A stretch of DNA of 64,000 bases from Chryseosolibacter sp044507775 (GCA_044507775.1 JBIQIY010000005.1:124001-188000), one strand, 5' to 3'; numbered from the stretch's first letter, positions 8,212-18,300 are shown. Made by a program: numbers and translations. The notes: a model not told the origin generated them from the letters alone.

Positions 8212-10629
8212 TCATTTTCTGATCACCGCGCCCAATTTCTGTTCGAAAGCCGACATGAGTCGTTGCATCGTCCTGTCTATCTCCTCGTCGGTCAGGGTCT
8301 TGGTTTCATCCTGCAGTGTAAAGCTAAGGGCATAGGCCTTTTTGCCTTTCGGGATCTTTTCACCCTCGTAAACATCGAACACTCCAATATCTTTGATCAA
8401 CCGCTTCTCGGTATCCAGGATCAGTTTACGTATTTCATCAAAAATTACTGGCGCATCTAAAACGAGCGACAGGTCTCGTCTCACTTCCGGAAATTTTGCA
8501 ACCTCCTGAATTACTAACTTAGGATTTGCCAGGCTGAAAAGCAAGGATGTGTCCAACTCAGCAAAAAATATTTCCTGCTTGATCCCAAAATCTTTCAACA
8601 GACCTGGTTTCACCTTTCCCGCCTTGCCTACTATCCGGTTTTCCACTGCAAGTGTCGCGGCATATTCGTACAACTGATCATGGTCAGCCGTCTGGTTGAT
8701 CCGCGTCGCGCCGGTCTTTTGCAGGATGTTGTGAATCTGTTGCGCAAGATCATAATACCCTGCTGGTTGCACTTTATGTTGCCAGTTTTCCGCCTCGAGA
8801 TTGCCCGTGACATACAAGGCTAGTTTTTCCTGCTCTACGTACCTGCCGTCCTTCCGGAAATAAATTTTGCCGAACTCATACAGCTTGAGATCTTTCTGCT
8901 TGCGGTTGATATTATACGCACATACTTCCAGTCCTGTGAAGAGCATGGTCTGTCTCAATATTCCCTGCTCCTCGCTGAGTTTGTTCAGGATCTCGACCGC
9001 CTCGCCCTCGAATGTCAGCCCGTGCTTCTGCTGGTAGGCCTGGTTCGTGAGTGAATTCGTCCAGATCTCGTAGAAACCATTCGCCACCAGCAATTCACCG
9101 ATTGAGCGTTTGTACCGATCGATATTCCTGAGAGGAAATTCCGCCAGGAAGTCTGTTTTTGCCGTGCTGGCCAGTTCAATGTTGTTCAAACCGTATATGC
9201 GAAGGATTTCTTCGACCACGTCAGCTTCCTGAAGCACATCTACGCGATAGGGCGGTACTGAGACCATGTAGCTTTCCTGGCTTTGTTCAGTCACGTCAAT
9301 ATCAAGGCGTTTCAGGATATCCTCGATATCTTTCCGCGGAATAGTTTTGCCGATCAGGCGGTTGACGTTCCGGTCTTTGATCGCAATTGTGCGCGGGCCG
9401 ATTTTCTCCGGATATACGTCGATGATTTCCGATGATATTTTGCCTCCAGCGATTTCCTTGATCAACAGTGCCGCGCGCTTTAGCGCGTAGACGGTGATGT
9501 TGGGATCCGTCCCGCGCTCAAAGCGGAACGATGCGTCGGTTTTAAGCTGGTGATGCTGCGCGGTACGGCGGACATAAGCCGAATCAAAATATGCGCTCTC
9601 CAGAAAAATATCGCGCGTGGTATCTTTCACGCCTGACTCCGACCCTCCGAAGACTCCTGCAATGCACATGGGTTCGTCACCAGCGCTGCAGATCATCAGG
9701 TCGGTAGGCAACAAGGTTCGCACTTTGTTGTCCAGTGTCGTGAAGCGTGTTCCACCCGGCAGGGTCTTGACAACTACTTTGTTGCCTTTGATTACTGCGG
9801 CGTCAAATGCATGGAGTGGTTGACCTACTTCATGTAATACGAAGTTTGTGATGTCTACGACGTTGTTGATCGGCGTGAGCCCGATTGAGCGCAGCCGGTG
9901 CTGCAGCCAGGCTGGTGAATCCGCCACTTTAATACCGCTGATGGTCACGGCAGAGTAGCGGCGACATGCTTCTTTGTTTTCGACGACAACGGGTATCGTC
10001 AGACTCTCATCGTCAGTCCGGAAACCATCCACGTCGGGCCATTTAACGGGCCGGCTCTTCGCTGCCCGGATGTCGCGTGCGACTCCGATGTGCGAAGTTG
10101 CATCCGCGCGGTTGGGAGTAAGTCCAATCTCCAGAACGTGGTCGGATTGAATGTTGAAGAATTCAGAAGCCTTTTGTCCTACGCGAGCGTCATCGTTCAG
10201 CACCATAATGCCTGCGTGACTTTCTCCCAGACCAATCTCGTCTTCCGCGCAGATCATGCCCTCGGAAGCTTCTCCGCGGATTTTGGCGGTGCGTATGGCG
10301 AACGGTTCACCCTTCAGCGGGTAGATGGTTGTGCCGGGCAAGGCCACTATCACCTTTTGCCCCGCGGCGACATTCGGAGCGCCGCAAACAATACGATACG
10401 GCCTGTCCTGGCCGACATCCACTGTGGTAATGGATAGTTTATCCGCGTTGGGATGTTTTTCACACGTAAGGATCTTGCCGATCACGAGACCCTGCAGGCC
10501 TCCTTTTACGGTCTCGAAGGCCTCGACGCTCTCTACTTCCAGTCCGGTTGACGTGAGGACCTTTCCGATCTCCTCAGGACTTTCGGATATCTCGATATAT
10601 TCCTTCAGCCAGTTATAAGCGATTGTCAT
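8212..10629 (-). CDS. pheT: Phenylalanyl-tRNA synthetase beta subunit
   Basis: The 805-residue protein has the full bacterial PheT domain order: an N-terminal segment with YNWLKEYIEI, an EMAP/tRNA-binding domain (about 40-150), the B3/B4 editing region (about 210-370, with GQPLHAFDA), the B5 domain (about 410-475), a catalytic-like core, and a C-terminal anticodon-binding FDX-ACB domain (about 710-805, with FPEVRRDLSLVLD). It forms the (alpha-beta)2 enzyme that charges tRNA-Phe; pheS is not in the window. It is first in the operon with the coiled-coil gene, zapA and rny. Confidence 0.98.
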   Translation of the reverse strand: MTIAYNWLKEYIEISESPEEIGKVLTSTGLEVESVEAFETVKGGLQGLVIGKILTCEKHPNADKLSITTVDVGQDRPYRIVCGAPNVAAGQKVIVALPGTTIYPLKGEPFAIRTAKIRGEASEGMICAEDEIGLGESHAGIMVLNDDARVGQKASEFFNIQSDHVLEIGLTPNRADATSHIGVARDIRAAKSRPVKWPDVDGFRTDDESLTIPVVVENKEACRRYSAVTISGIKVADSPAWLQHRLRSIGLTPINNVVDITNFVLHEVGQPLHAFDAAVIKGNKVVVKTLPGGTRFTTLDNKVRTLLPTDLMICSAGDEPMCIAGVFGGSESGVKDTTRDIFLESAYFDSAYVRRTAQHHQLKTDASFRFERGTDPNITVYALKRAALLIKEIAGGKISSEIIDVYPEKIGPRTIAIKDRNVNRLIGKTIPRKDIEDILKRLDIDVTEQSQESYMVSVPPYRVDVLQEADVVEEILRIYGLNNIELASTAKTDFLAEFPLRNIDRYKRSIGELLVANGFYEIWTNSLTNQAYQQKHGLTFEGEAVEILNKLSEEQGILRQTMLFTGLEVCAYNINRKQKDLKLYEFGKIYFRKDGRYVEQEKLALYVTGNLEAENWQHKVQPAGYYDLAQQIHNILQKTGATRINQTADHDQLYEYAATLAVENRIVGKAGKVKPGLLKDFGIKQEIFFAELDTSLLFSLANPKLVIQEVAKFPEVRRDLSLVLDAPVIFDEIRKLILDTEKRLIKDIGVFDVYEGEKIPKGKKAYALSFTLQDETKTLTDEEIDRTMQRLMSAFEQKLGAVIRK

Positions 10630-10680
10630 GCAATGTGTTCAAGAATAAAACCCAAAAATAGCGTTTGCCATTAAGGGAGC

Positions 10681-10688
10681 CAAAGGTA
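10681..10688 (-). promoter_or_regulatory. Candidate -7 element of the pheT promoter
   Basis: The minus strand reads TACCTTTG here, an exact match to the Bacteroidota -7 consensus TAnnTTTG, about 52 bases before the pheT start. A good -33 element is not obvious at the usual spacing. The same TACCTTTG octamer occurs before rpsT. Confidence 0.6.
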
Positions 10689-10748
10689 TCGACGTTCCGG
10701 CAATTTCTACACACATTTTATACACAAACGCGGCCGCCTCACCCCTAA

Positions 10749-10790
10749 CCCCTCTCCTCCTTGCCACGTACATCCCGCGCAGGAGAGGGG
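10749..10790. repeat. Inverted repeat CCCCTCTCCT / AGGAGAGGGG in the pheT upstream spacer
   Basis: Two perfect 10-bp arms are separated by 22 bases. They lie in the 332-base stretch 10630-10961, which otherwise holds the pheT promoter, a palindromic element and a heptamer array and has no gene. The CTCTCCT core also occurs in the centre of the nearby palindromic element, so this could be a decayed relative. Confidence 0.6.
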
Positions 10791-10818
10791 AACAAGAGGG
10801 GCTCTCCCCACTCACCAT

Positions 10819-10910
10819 TCAATGTCGTTTACTTAAGCCCTTTTTTTCACCTCACCTCAATTCTCTCCTAAAGGAGAAGAAGTCAGCGAAGCTTAAATAA
10901 ACGACATTGA
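10819..10910. repeat. Palindromic repeat element, copy 1
   Basis: The 92-bp element is bounded by TCAATGTCGTTTACTTAAGC (10819-10838) and its reverse complement at 10891-10910 with one mismatch. The centre has CTCC-TAAA-GGAG. A second copy in the opposite orientation lies at 29549-29643 and matches over most of its length. It is too short to code for protein. It resembles a MITE or REP-type element moved by a transposase encoded elsewhere. It sits inside a run of ACTCACT heptamers, as if inserted there. Confidence 0.8.
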
Positions 10911-10964
10911 CTCACTACTCCCCACTCACTACTCACCACTCACTACTCACTACTCACTTCCTCA
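10911..10964. repeat. Heptamer array (ACTCACT/ACTCACC)n after the DUF1684 gene
   Basis: About seven imperfect 7-bp units follow the palindromic element and run up to, and include, the TGA stop codon of the minus-strand DUF1684 gene (10962-10964). A few more units lie on the far side of the element (10808-10818), so the array was probably continuous once. The same heptamer occurs at 37775-37949. Confidence 0.75.
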
Positions 10965-11579
10965 CTGATGATAATTCTTTTCGCCGGCCCGGATGGCTAC
11001 CCCAAGGATGTTTTCACGCGGGGGCAGCGGACACGAGAACGAATCGTTGTATGCGCAATACGGATTGTAGGCAAGGTTGAAATCCAGTGTGATGGTACTG
11101 CTGCCCGGGGTCTTGGGCACATCGAGATAGCGGCCTGCGCCGTAAGTCTCGCGCGCGCTGGTCTCATCACCGAAGGCCAGGAACAACTTTCCACGCGAGG
11201 GGCCATCCGCTATTTCCAGTATGAGAAGCTTGTTGGCAACGCCGTCGAGCTTGAATTTTGCGTAAGCATATTCAATGTAGCGCTGTTCCAGTCCGTCGTT
11301 GGTCGCGAGGATGACCGCTTTCTTTGGCGCGATCGGCACAAGGTCTGCAATGATTCGATATTTGACATCCGGAGGGAAAAACTTCAGGCCTTCGTAGGTA
11401 TCCGGATCATTCGCAAAAGGAGATTCGTCCGATGTTCGCATAAAGCGGTCTTTGTCCTGACGTTCTTTTTCGATCTCCTTCTGAAATGCTGTAACATCCT
11501 GGCTACCCTGGAAAGAATAAAAAAGCGTGACGATCAACACTACCGCTACCACCAGGATAATTATGTTCTTGCTTTTCAT
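10962..11579 (-). CDS. DUF1684 domain protein, membrane-anchored
   Basis: The 205-residue protein has one N-terminal hydrophobic segment (about 5-24), either an anchor or an uncleaved signal. The DUF1684 hallmarks follow in its second half: ETYGAGRYLDVP, then LDFNLAYNPYCAYNDSFSCP and PPRENILGVAIRAGEK near the end. The fold is beta-rich and probably works outside the cytoplasm. The biochemical role of DUF1684 is not known. The stop codon is embedded in a heptamer repeat. The serine hydrolase gene lies 34 bases upstream on the same strand and may share its transcript. Confidence 0.9.
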   Translation of the reverse strand: MKSKNIIILVVAVVLIVTLFYSFQGSQDVTAFQKEIEKERQDKDRFMRTSDESPFANDPDTYEGLKFFPPDVKYRIIADLVPIAPKKAVILATNDGLEQRYIEYAYAKFKLDGVANKLLILEIADGPSRGKLFLAFGDETSARETYGAGRYLDVPKTPGSSTITLDFNLAYNPYCAYNDSFSCPLPPRENILGVAIRAGEKNYHQ

Positions 11580-11613
11580 ATTTTGTTCAGGGCACTTGTA
11601 TGAACGACGCGAG

Positions 11614-12891
11614 TCAATTCAAAAGTTCCGCGGGTTTTCCGGCTGTGAATTGTTCGGGGATCAACTGCTTGTTCTGCCAGTACAAAATTGAATCACGCCG
11701 ATTGTAAAACTTGTTAAAAAAGATCGGTACGCTGTTGTCGACCAGTCTTCCGGGTCCGTTGCTCAGCACGCAAATAGCGATTCGGCTTCGACGATCAATC
11801 GCGACCTCGCTACGGTAACCGCGCACGTATCCTCCGTGGTATACAAGGGTATCGTTCTTGAAATTCAAAACGCGCCAGCCCAGTGCATAGTGAGAATCCG
11901 ATCGGCCCACCCACTTGCGGAAATACCGGTTCTTGCTCTTTGCTTTGATCCGGGGGTGGAATATCTTGTCCAGCGTCTCGGCAGCAACGTAATTTTTGCG
12001 GGTTCCCAGCATTGCCTTGAGCCATTGCGCCATGTCGGAAATACTCGCGTTGATTCCGCCAGCAGGGCCGACGTTGTAATAAGTATCCGAGATCGTCGTT
12101 GTCTTCCATCCCTTGCGCCAATGAAGATGCGGTTGGGCGACGTTCGGATTTTGCATGATGGCGTTATAGCTCATGGAAGCGTCCTTCATATTCAGGGGGT
12201 TAAAGACTTTTTCCTGCATGAGCGACTGATAGGTCTTGTGCGTGCGTGCGTGGATAACTTCGCCGATGATACTGTATGCGACATTCTGATAGCTGTACAG
12301 TTCGCCCGGCATTGCAATGACGTTTACATTCTTCAATTCCGCCAGCATCGCGGGAAGATCCATTCCGTCTTCGACCAGTGTCGTATAGGTGTGATAGGGC
12401 AATCCGGTTGTATGCGATAGCACGTGCGTCAAGCGCAGACTGTCTGTGTTTTCCCGGGATTTGAGTTCAAAGTCGGGGAGGTATTCCACCACGCGGTCAT
12501 CCCACTGAAGTATGCTGTCCTCCACGAGCAATCCCGTTAACAATGGTGCAAAGCACTTCGATACCGATGCGAGCCGAAACACGGTATGAACATTCACAGA
12601 GTCGTGTGTACCGACCTCGCGCACCCCATAGGTCTTCATAAACAGGACCGTACTATCCTGCACAATGGCGATGGCAAGCCCCGGTGTCTTTGTGCTGTGA
12701 AGAAGATCGGTTATTTCCGACTCATACTCGGCGAGAAGTTCCTCAACATACGGGTTTGGGAGCGCGGGTTTGATCGGCTGTGGCGTGATCTCGGGACTTT
12801 CTACGGGATCCTTCGCCTGAAAATTGACGACCAACCCGAAGATGATCAACAAAATCACAAGTCCTCCTCCAATAACTCTCTTTCTAATCAT
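11614..12891 (-). CDS. Exported serine hydrolase of the beta-lactamase/class C family
   Basis: The 425-residue protein has an N-terminal membrane segment (about 7-23), a spacer rich in Pro, and a beta-lactamase-type domain. The SxxK motif is seen as ASVSKCFAPLL (about residue 110), the YxN motif as YSYQNVAYSI, and the third motif as YHGGYVRG. These provide the nucleophilic Ser, the Lys and the Tyr of this fold. Members include D-Ala-D-Ala carboxypeptidases, esterases and peptidases; the true substrate cannot be told here. The protein is tethered in the periplasm. It lies between radC and the DUF1684 gene on the same strand. Confidence 0.9.
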   Translation of the reverse strand: MIRKRVIGGGLVILLIIFGLVVNFQAKDPVESPEITPQPIKPALPNPYVEELLAEYESEITDLLHSTKTPGLAIAIVQDSTVLFMKTYGVREVGTHDSVNVHTVFRLASVSKCFAPLLTGLLVEDSILQWDDRVVEYLPDFELKSRENTDSLRLTHVLSHTTGLPYHTYTTLVEDGMDLPAMLAELKNVNVIAMPGELYSYQNVAYSIIGEVIHARTHKTYQSLMQEKVFNPLNMKDASMSYNAIMQNPNVAQPHLHWRKGWKTTTISDTYYNVGPAGGINASISDMAQWLKAMLGTRKNYVAAETLDKIFHPRIKAKSKNRYFRKWVGRSDSHYALGWRVLNFKNDTLVYHGGYVRGYRSEVAIDRRSRIAICVLSNGPGRLVDNSVPIFFNKFYNRRDSILYWQNKQLIPEQFTAGKPAELLN

Positions 12892-12937
12892 GCGCTAAAA
12901 GTACTGCTTGCAGCGAACAGAGGCTGCTCAGCGGGAA

Positions 12938-13639
12938 TTACAGAATCCCCTCGTCTGCAAAACTAAAATATTTTTGTCCAGCAACGATCAAATGATCGAG
13001 TACTTGAATTTCAAGCAGTTTACCTGCGTCTCTGATCTTTTTTGTCAGATCGATGTCAGCCTGGCTTGCTGTGAGATTTCCTGAGGGATGATTATGGGCC
13101 AGGATGATGCCACTTGCCAGCTCTGATATTGCGAGTTTAAAAATAATTTTCGGATCTGCCACCGTACCTGCAACGCCGCCCTGGCTGATTTGGTATTTCT
13201 TGATCAGTCGATTTGCGCGATTCAGCACAAGAATCCAGAATTCTTCGTGTTGAATATCCTGAAGATGAGGCCTGAGTATATCGAAGCAGTCCCGGGAGCC
13301 GGTAATGCGCGGTTTTTCCACGGGCTCCGTGTCCTTGCGCCTTCGTCCGAGTTCCAGCGCTGCAATGATGGCAATCGCCTTTGCTTCACCGATTCCCCGG
13401 ATCCTCATGAGATCCTTTACGGAGAGCCGGGCGAGGTCGTGGAGGTTGTTGTCAACTGTTTGCAGGACGCGTCTGGCGAGTTCAACTGCGCTGATGGTAG
13501 TTGTGCCGGTGCCGAGAAGGATGGCCACCAGTTCGGCATCCGACACGGCGCGGATGCCTTTGCTCAGTAATTTTTCACGGGGTCGTTCTTCTGAAGGCCA
13601 ACTCTTGATCTTCAGAGGTGTTAGAGAGGGTTCATTCAT
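12938..13639 (-). CDS. radC: RadC family JAMM/MPN+ protein
   Basis: The 233-residue protein has the helix-hairpin-helix part (about 60-85, LMRIRGIGEAKAIAIIAALE) and the C-terminal JAMM metalloprotease-like domain. The metal site is visible as HNHPSGNLTASQADID (about 180-195). Despite the DNA-repair name, the function of RadC is unsettled. Length and motifs are normal for the family. It lies alone between a serine hydrolase gene and rpsT, with the rpsT terminator just upstream of it. Confidence 0.95.
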   Translation of the reverse strand: MNEPSLTPLKIKSWPSEERPREKLLSKGIRAVSDAELVAILLGTGTTTISAVELARRVLQTVDNNLHDLARLSVKDLMRIRGIGEAKAIAIIAALELGRRRKDTEPVEKPRITGSRDCFDILRPHLQDIQHEEFWILVLNRANRLIKKYQISQGGVAGTVADPKIIFKLAISELASGIILAHNHPSGNLTASQADIDLTKKIRDAGKLLEIQVLDHLIVAGQKYFSFADEGIL

Positions 13640-13685
13640 AAAAGGGTCTTTTTTCGTCGAGCCGGCTATTCCGGTAAACGAATGT

Positions 13686-13723
13686 AAAAAGAAAAACCCT
13701 CTCCGGATAGACCGGAGAGGGTT
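13686..13723 (-). terminator. Rho-independent terminator of rpsT
   Basis: A perfect 12-bp stem AACCCTCTCCGG / CCGGAGAGGGTT with an ATAGA loop is followed on the minus strand by a T-rich tract (13686-13694). It lies 22 bases after the rpsT stop. Confidence 0.92.
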
Positions 13724-13744
13724 GTCCCTATATATGCTAACACA

Positions 13745-14005
13745 TTATTTCTGGGCGATCGCGTTGACCATTTTTGCCAGCTTGGATTTCTGGTTGGCCG
13801 CTTTTTTCCAGTGAATGATATTTTTCTTTGCCAGCTTATCGATCATGCCAGAAACCTTTTTCAGCAATTCGGCCGCTTCTGACTTCTCAGTGGTCGTCTT
13901 AAGTTTCTTAATAACCGTACGCGTTGTTTTGTGCTGATAGCGGTTCCGGAGCCGCTTGGTCTCATTCGCCCTGATTCTTTTTTCTGCTGATTTATGATTT
14001 GCCAT
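13745..14005 (-). CDS. rpsT: 30S ribosomal protein S20
   Basis: The 86-residue, lysine- and arginine-rich protein opens with MANHKSAEKRIRANETKRLR, the S20 signature. A longer frame begins 27 bases upstream, but the ATG at 14005 gives the conserved N-terminus and fits the promoter position. S20 binds 16S rRNA early in 30S assembly. It is a single-gene unit with a promoter at 14030-14059 and its own terminator. Confidence 0.98.
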   Translation of the reverse strand: MANHKSAEKRIRANETKRLRNRYQHKTTRTVIKKLKTTTEKSEAAELLKKVSGMIDKLAKKNIIHWKKAANQKSKLAKMVNAIAQK

Positions 14006-14029
14006 ATCTCTTTTCCAAAATAAGGACTG

Positions 14030-14059
14030 CAAAGGTAAGGGGAATTTTTAAAAATGCAA
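14030..14059 (-). promoter_or_regulatory. rpsT promoter (-33 TTG, -7 TACCTTTG)
   Basis: On the minus strand TTGC is followed after 18 bases by TACCTTTG, an exact TAnnTTTG match, then GCAGTCC. Transcription should start near 14024, about 20 bases before the rpsT ATG. The spacing agrees with Bacteroidota sigma-ABfr promoters. Confidence 0.75.
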
Positions 14060-14084
14060 CATTGAACCTCAAACTTAGTTGATT

Positions 14085-14098
14085 CCAGGGCTCCCTGG
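14085..14098. repeat. Short perfect palindrome CCAGGG-CT-CCCTGG
   Basis: This lies in the divergent spacer between rpsT and the phospholipase C gene (14006-14236). It is a possible operator for either gene. I see nothing else of note in this spacer apart from the rpsT promoter. Confidence 0.35.
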
Positions 14099-14236
14099 CC
14101 AAGCCCCCCGGGACCTAGATGTCAGGTTTTCTGTGCGACGATTGTTTGTAAAACGAGCCAAATTACACGATTTTCGACTGGTGCTACCGGCAAATCGCGC
14201 CAATCTGGCATTGCGATCAGCTAAGCACCGGGCAAC

Positions 14237-15202
14237 ATGCACAAAACCTTGAAAATCCTCTTCCTGTTCATCGGCGTCTTTACGCCAACTCACCCGGCCG
14301 TCTGGGGTTTCTATGCCCATGAAAAGATCAACAGGCTTGCGGTGTTCACGCTGCCCCCCGAGATGATCGGTTTTTACAAAGCTAACATCGAGTATATATC
14401 GAAGACCGCCACTGACCCCGACAAACGGCGGTATGTAATGGAAGAGGAGGGTGCCCGCCATTACATTGACATCGATCATTATGGCGACAGCGCGTTATTC
14501 GTTCTTCCGCGGGACTGGACGCGGGCTCGTGAAGTCTACCATCCGGATACACTTACGGCCCATGGGATACTGCCGTGGCATATCTATCGGATGTACGCGC
14601 GCTTACGCGACGCATTCATGGTGAAGGACCCGGCCGAAATTCTGAAGGTGTCGGCAGAACTGGGTCATTACATCGCCGATGCGCATGTGCCGTTGCACAC
14701 AACCGAAAACTACAACGGCCAGCTGACAGGGCAGGAGGGAATACATGGTCTGTGGGAATCGCGCCTGCCCGAACTTTTTGACGGCGACTACGACTACTTC
14801 GTCGGCAAAGCGGAATATCTGGAGGACCCGCAGCTTCGTGCCTGGCGTATCGTGCGTGACACGTATCAACTTGTCGACGAAGTACTCGCGGACGAACTTC
14901 CGCTGGCCGCGCGGTTCGGTGAGAAGAAATATTCCTTCGAAACACGCGGCAAGACGACAGTCAAGGTATACTCTGCCGAGTATGCAAAAGCCTATCATCA
15001 ATCGCTCAACGGGATGGTAGAAAGGCAAATGCAGGCGTCGATAAAATCAACGGGCGACTTCTGGCTCACAGCATGGGTCGACGCCGGCCAACCGGATCTT
15101 CAAAAACTCATCGACTTTAAACCTACCGCGGAGGAACTCCAACAAAACCGCGAGGAATTGCAACAACTGAAGACTGACCGCAAAACCCAACGCGGCCACT
15201 AA
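14237..15202 (+). CDS. Exported zinc-dependent phospholipase C / S1-P1 nuclease-fold protein
   Basis: The 321-residue protein has a signal peptide of about 20 residues ending before WGFYAHEKINR. That N-terminal Trp and His pair are zinc ligands in the phospholipase C/P1-nuclease superfamily. Further candidate ligands are HYIDIDHYG (about 75), LGHYIADAHVPLHTTENYNG (about 140-160) and IHGLWE. The all-helical three-zinc fold is expected. It probably cleaves a phosphate ester (phospholipid or nucleic acid) in the periplasm or outside; which one cannot be decided. It is a single gene with no close partner. Confidence 0.85.
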   Translation: MHKTLKILFLFIGVFTPTHPAVWGFYAHEKINRLAVFTLPPEMIGFYKANIEYISKTATDPDKRRYVMEEEGARHYIDIDHYGDSALFVLPRDWTRAREVYHPDTLTAHGILPWHIYRMYARLRDAFMVKDPAEILKVSAELGHYIADAHVPLHTTENYNGQLTGQEGIHGLWESRLPELFDGDYDYFVGKAEYLEDPQLRAWRIVRDTYQLVDEVLADELPLAARFGEKKYSFETRGKTTVKVYSAEYAKAYHQSLNGMVERQMQASIKSTGDFWLTAWVDAGQPDLQKLIDFKPTAEELQQNREELQQLKTDRKTQRGH

Positions 15203-15331
15203 TACGCGTTGTCCAAACCAAGCGTCCTTCGTATAACCAACAACCAGTAACCCAGTAACTGTAACCAACCAACAATAAACGTTGGCACATCCCTTTTACC
15301 CCATTTCCATTTAAAACTAATGATGGATGGT
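15203..15331. other. Spacer before SusC 1 with ACCAGTA/ACCAACA-type repeats
   Basis: About 15235-15275 holds loose repeats of AACCAGT and AACCAAC units, similar to the palindromic array at 43125-43218. No exact promoter consensus or clear operator is visible before the SusC start. Confidence 0.4.
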
Positions 15332-18300
15332 ATGAAAAAATTTTTACTCCTCCTGCTGCCGTTGTTGTTGACTCTGACAGCCTGGTCGCAGGACTCGGAA
15401 GTGACCGGTAAAGTCATTTCCGGTGAAGATGGTTTGCCAATTCCGGGTGTGAACATCGTTGTCGAAGGGACGACGCGGGGAACGACAACAGACGTTGACG
15501 GAAATTATACGATCGTGCTCGGCCCGGAAGAAACCTCACTTGTTTTTTCCTTTGTAGGATTCCGGACTGTCACCGAACCGGTGAACGGGCGCACCAACAT
15601 CGACATAACACTTGAGCCGGAGGTAACGGCACTTGATGAAATTGTGGTCGTCGGTTATGGCGAGCAGCGCAAGATTGATATCACGGGCTCGGTCACTAAT
15701 GTCGAGGGTGAAGAGATCACCCGGCAACCGGCGGTAAACCCTGTCAGCGGTTTGCAGGGACGTGTTGCAGGTGTTCAGATCACGAACTCAGGCGCGCCCG
15801 GCGCGTCGCCGCAAATACGAATCCGGGGTACGGGCACTGTAAAAGGAAATGTCAATCCCCTCTATGTGGTGGACGGTGTCTGGTACGACGACATTAGTTT
15901 CCTGAACCCGGGCGATATAGCATCGATCAGTATCCTAAAGGACGCTTCGTCCCAGGCGATTTACGGTGTTCGCGCAGCAAATGGTGTCGTGCTCGTAACA
16001 ACTAAGAGCGGGAAGAAGGACGGTGCCACCGTCGTTAGCTATGACGGCTTCGTCGGATCGCAGGTAGTGACCAATCAGGTCGAAATGGCCAACGGGCCGC
16101 AGTTTGCTGAAATGATCAATGAGCTGAATGTCGCGCTCGGAGGTGAGCCCAGCTACGATGACCCATCGAGTTTCGGAACGACGGATTGGTTCCGGCAAAT
16201 ACTCCGGGCTGGACTGATCTCAAATCACCAGGTTTCAGTATCAGGAGGAGGAGAAAAATCAACATATAATTTCTCACTGGGATATCTAGACCAGCAGGGC
16301 ACCGTAGAGGGAAATGAATTTAAACGATATACTGCCCGTCTGCAGAATAGTTTTCAACCCTTCGAGTGGCTCAACCTCGGATATACCATCACCGGCGCTT
16401 TCATGCGATCCGAAGACATTCCCACGGGAATTTTTCATGAGATGTATTCCGCTTCACCGATCACCCCGGTCTATTATGCCGACGGTACCTACGGGGATCC
16501 TTATGACTACAAAGCTGGTTCTTCCAACCGGTTTAATCCTCAGGCGACGCTGGACTTCTTTGATCAGGATGCGCTGAATTACCGGATGACCGGTAACGTA
16601 TTTGCGGAGGCTACTTTTCTCAAGAACTTCAGGTTTCGCACAAGCCTCGGCGGTGATTTCGGCGAGAACGAACTGAGAAACTTTCAACCGGAATACACTG
16701 CGACGCTTTCTCAGCGCCGTTCCATCAGCCTCCTGAGAAGAGAGCGATCGGAAAATCGCAATTGGATCCTCGAAAACACGCTGACCTACAGCAACAATGA
16801 CAATGAAGATCACGGTATCACAGTACTGCTGGGACAGGGCGCACAACAGTATCGCTTCTATAAAATGATCAGCACAGCCGAGAATGTACCGAACAACAGC
16901 GAAGCAGATCATTACTTCCGCCTGGGAAATCCCGATACAAGATTTGTCGATGACGAAGGAGACCTGCAGACTGTGGCGTCTTATTTCGCGCGTGTGAATT
17001 ATTCTTTCCGCGATCGCTACCTCCTGACAGCGTCCTTCCGAATGGATGGCTCTTCCAAATTCAGCGAACGGTGGGGATACTTCCCGTCCGTGGGAATCGG
17101 TTGGGTGATCAGCGAAGAAGATTTCATGCAGAACCAAAATATATTTGACAACCTCAAGCTGCGCGCCAGCTGGGGACGCATCGGCAACAGCGGCGTGCCG
17201 TCGAACACATCCGTATTACGCGTTACGCAGACCGATGCCCTAACCTATGTCGGCGGTAACGGCGGAACGATGGCCGGTGCGAGTATCAACACGATCACGC
17301 CACCCACGACGGTGTGGGAGACCAGCGTGGGAACAGATGTCGGACTGGAGGCCAACTTCCTCGATTATCGTTTGTACGCGGAAGTTGACTACTACATCAA
17401 AGATACCCAGGATGCGATCTTCGATATTCCCATACTCGGATCCCTGGGAACAACCGGAAGTACCATTGTCGGTAACCAGGCAACATTCCGAAACTCAGGA
17501 TTTGAATTTGCGCTGACATGGCAGGATCAACCCAATGATGATTTCTCTTATTCCATCAGCGGGAACCTCGGCATCAATAAGAATGAAGTGTTTGAAGTGT
17601 CAACGGGAGCCAACCCGATCGACCAGGCCGTGGGAACAACCGGTGGCGCGACGAATACACGAACCGTGTTGGGTCAACCGATCGGACAATTCTATGGATT
17701 TAATGTTGTCGGTATTTTTCAAAACCAGGAAGACGTCGACGGCTATCTCTCCAGTGGCGGAAAGGTCATTCAACCAAATGCGATCCCCGGCGATTTCAAG
17801 TACGCGGATCTGAACGATGATGGAGTTATCGATGGCAATGACCACATGTTCCTGGGCAATCCGAACCCGCGCAATATTTACGGGCTAAACACGAACTGGC
17901 GATTCAAGACATTTGATCTGACACTGGACTTCCAGGGTGTCGCGGGTGTGGAGATTTATAATGCAACGCTGGGTGCGCGTTTTGGCACCGAGAACTTCAC
18001 ACGCGACTTTTACGAAAACCGTTGGCACGGCGAGGGCACGTCGAACGAGTATCCATCGACCAACATCGGAGGTGGCCAGAACTATCGCGCCAACTCCTTC
18101 TATGTGGAAAGCGGCGACTATTTCAGGGTCCGGAATATTCAATTGGGATTTACTCTTCCCTCGGCGATAACGGATCGTTGGAACATCACATCGTTGCGAA
18201 TTTATGCCAACGCTCAGAACGCTCTTAACTTTTTCAGCTATCGCGGGTTTACACCCGAGGTTGGCGGCGAGCCCACGCGCGCAGGCGTTGATACGGACGT

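Noticed and set aside
14075..14479. 134-codon open frame on the minus strand opposite the phospholipase C gene start
   Set aside because: It overlaps the signal peptide and zinc-site coding part of a convincing plus-strand gene and resembles no protein family.
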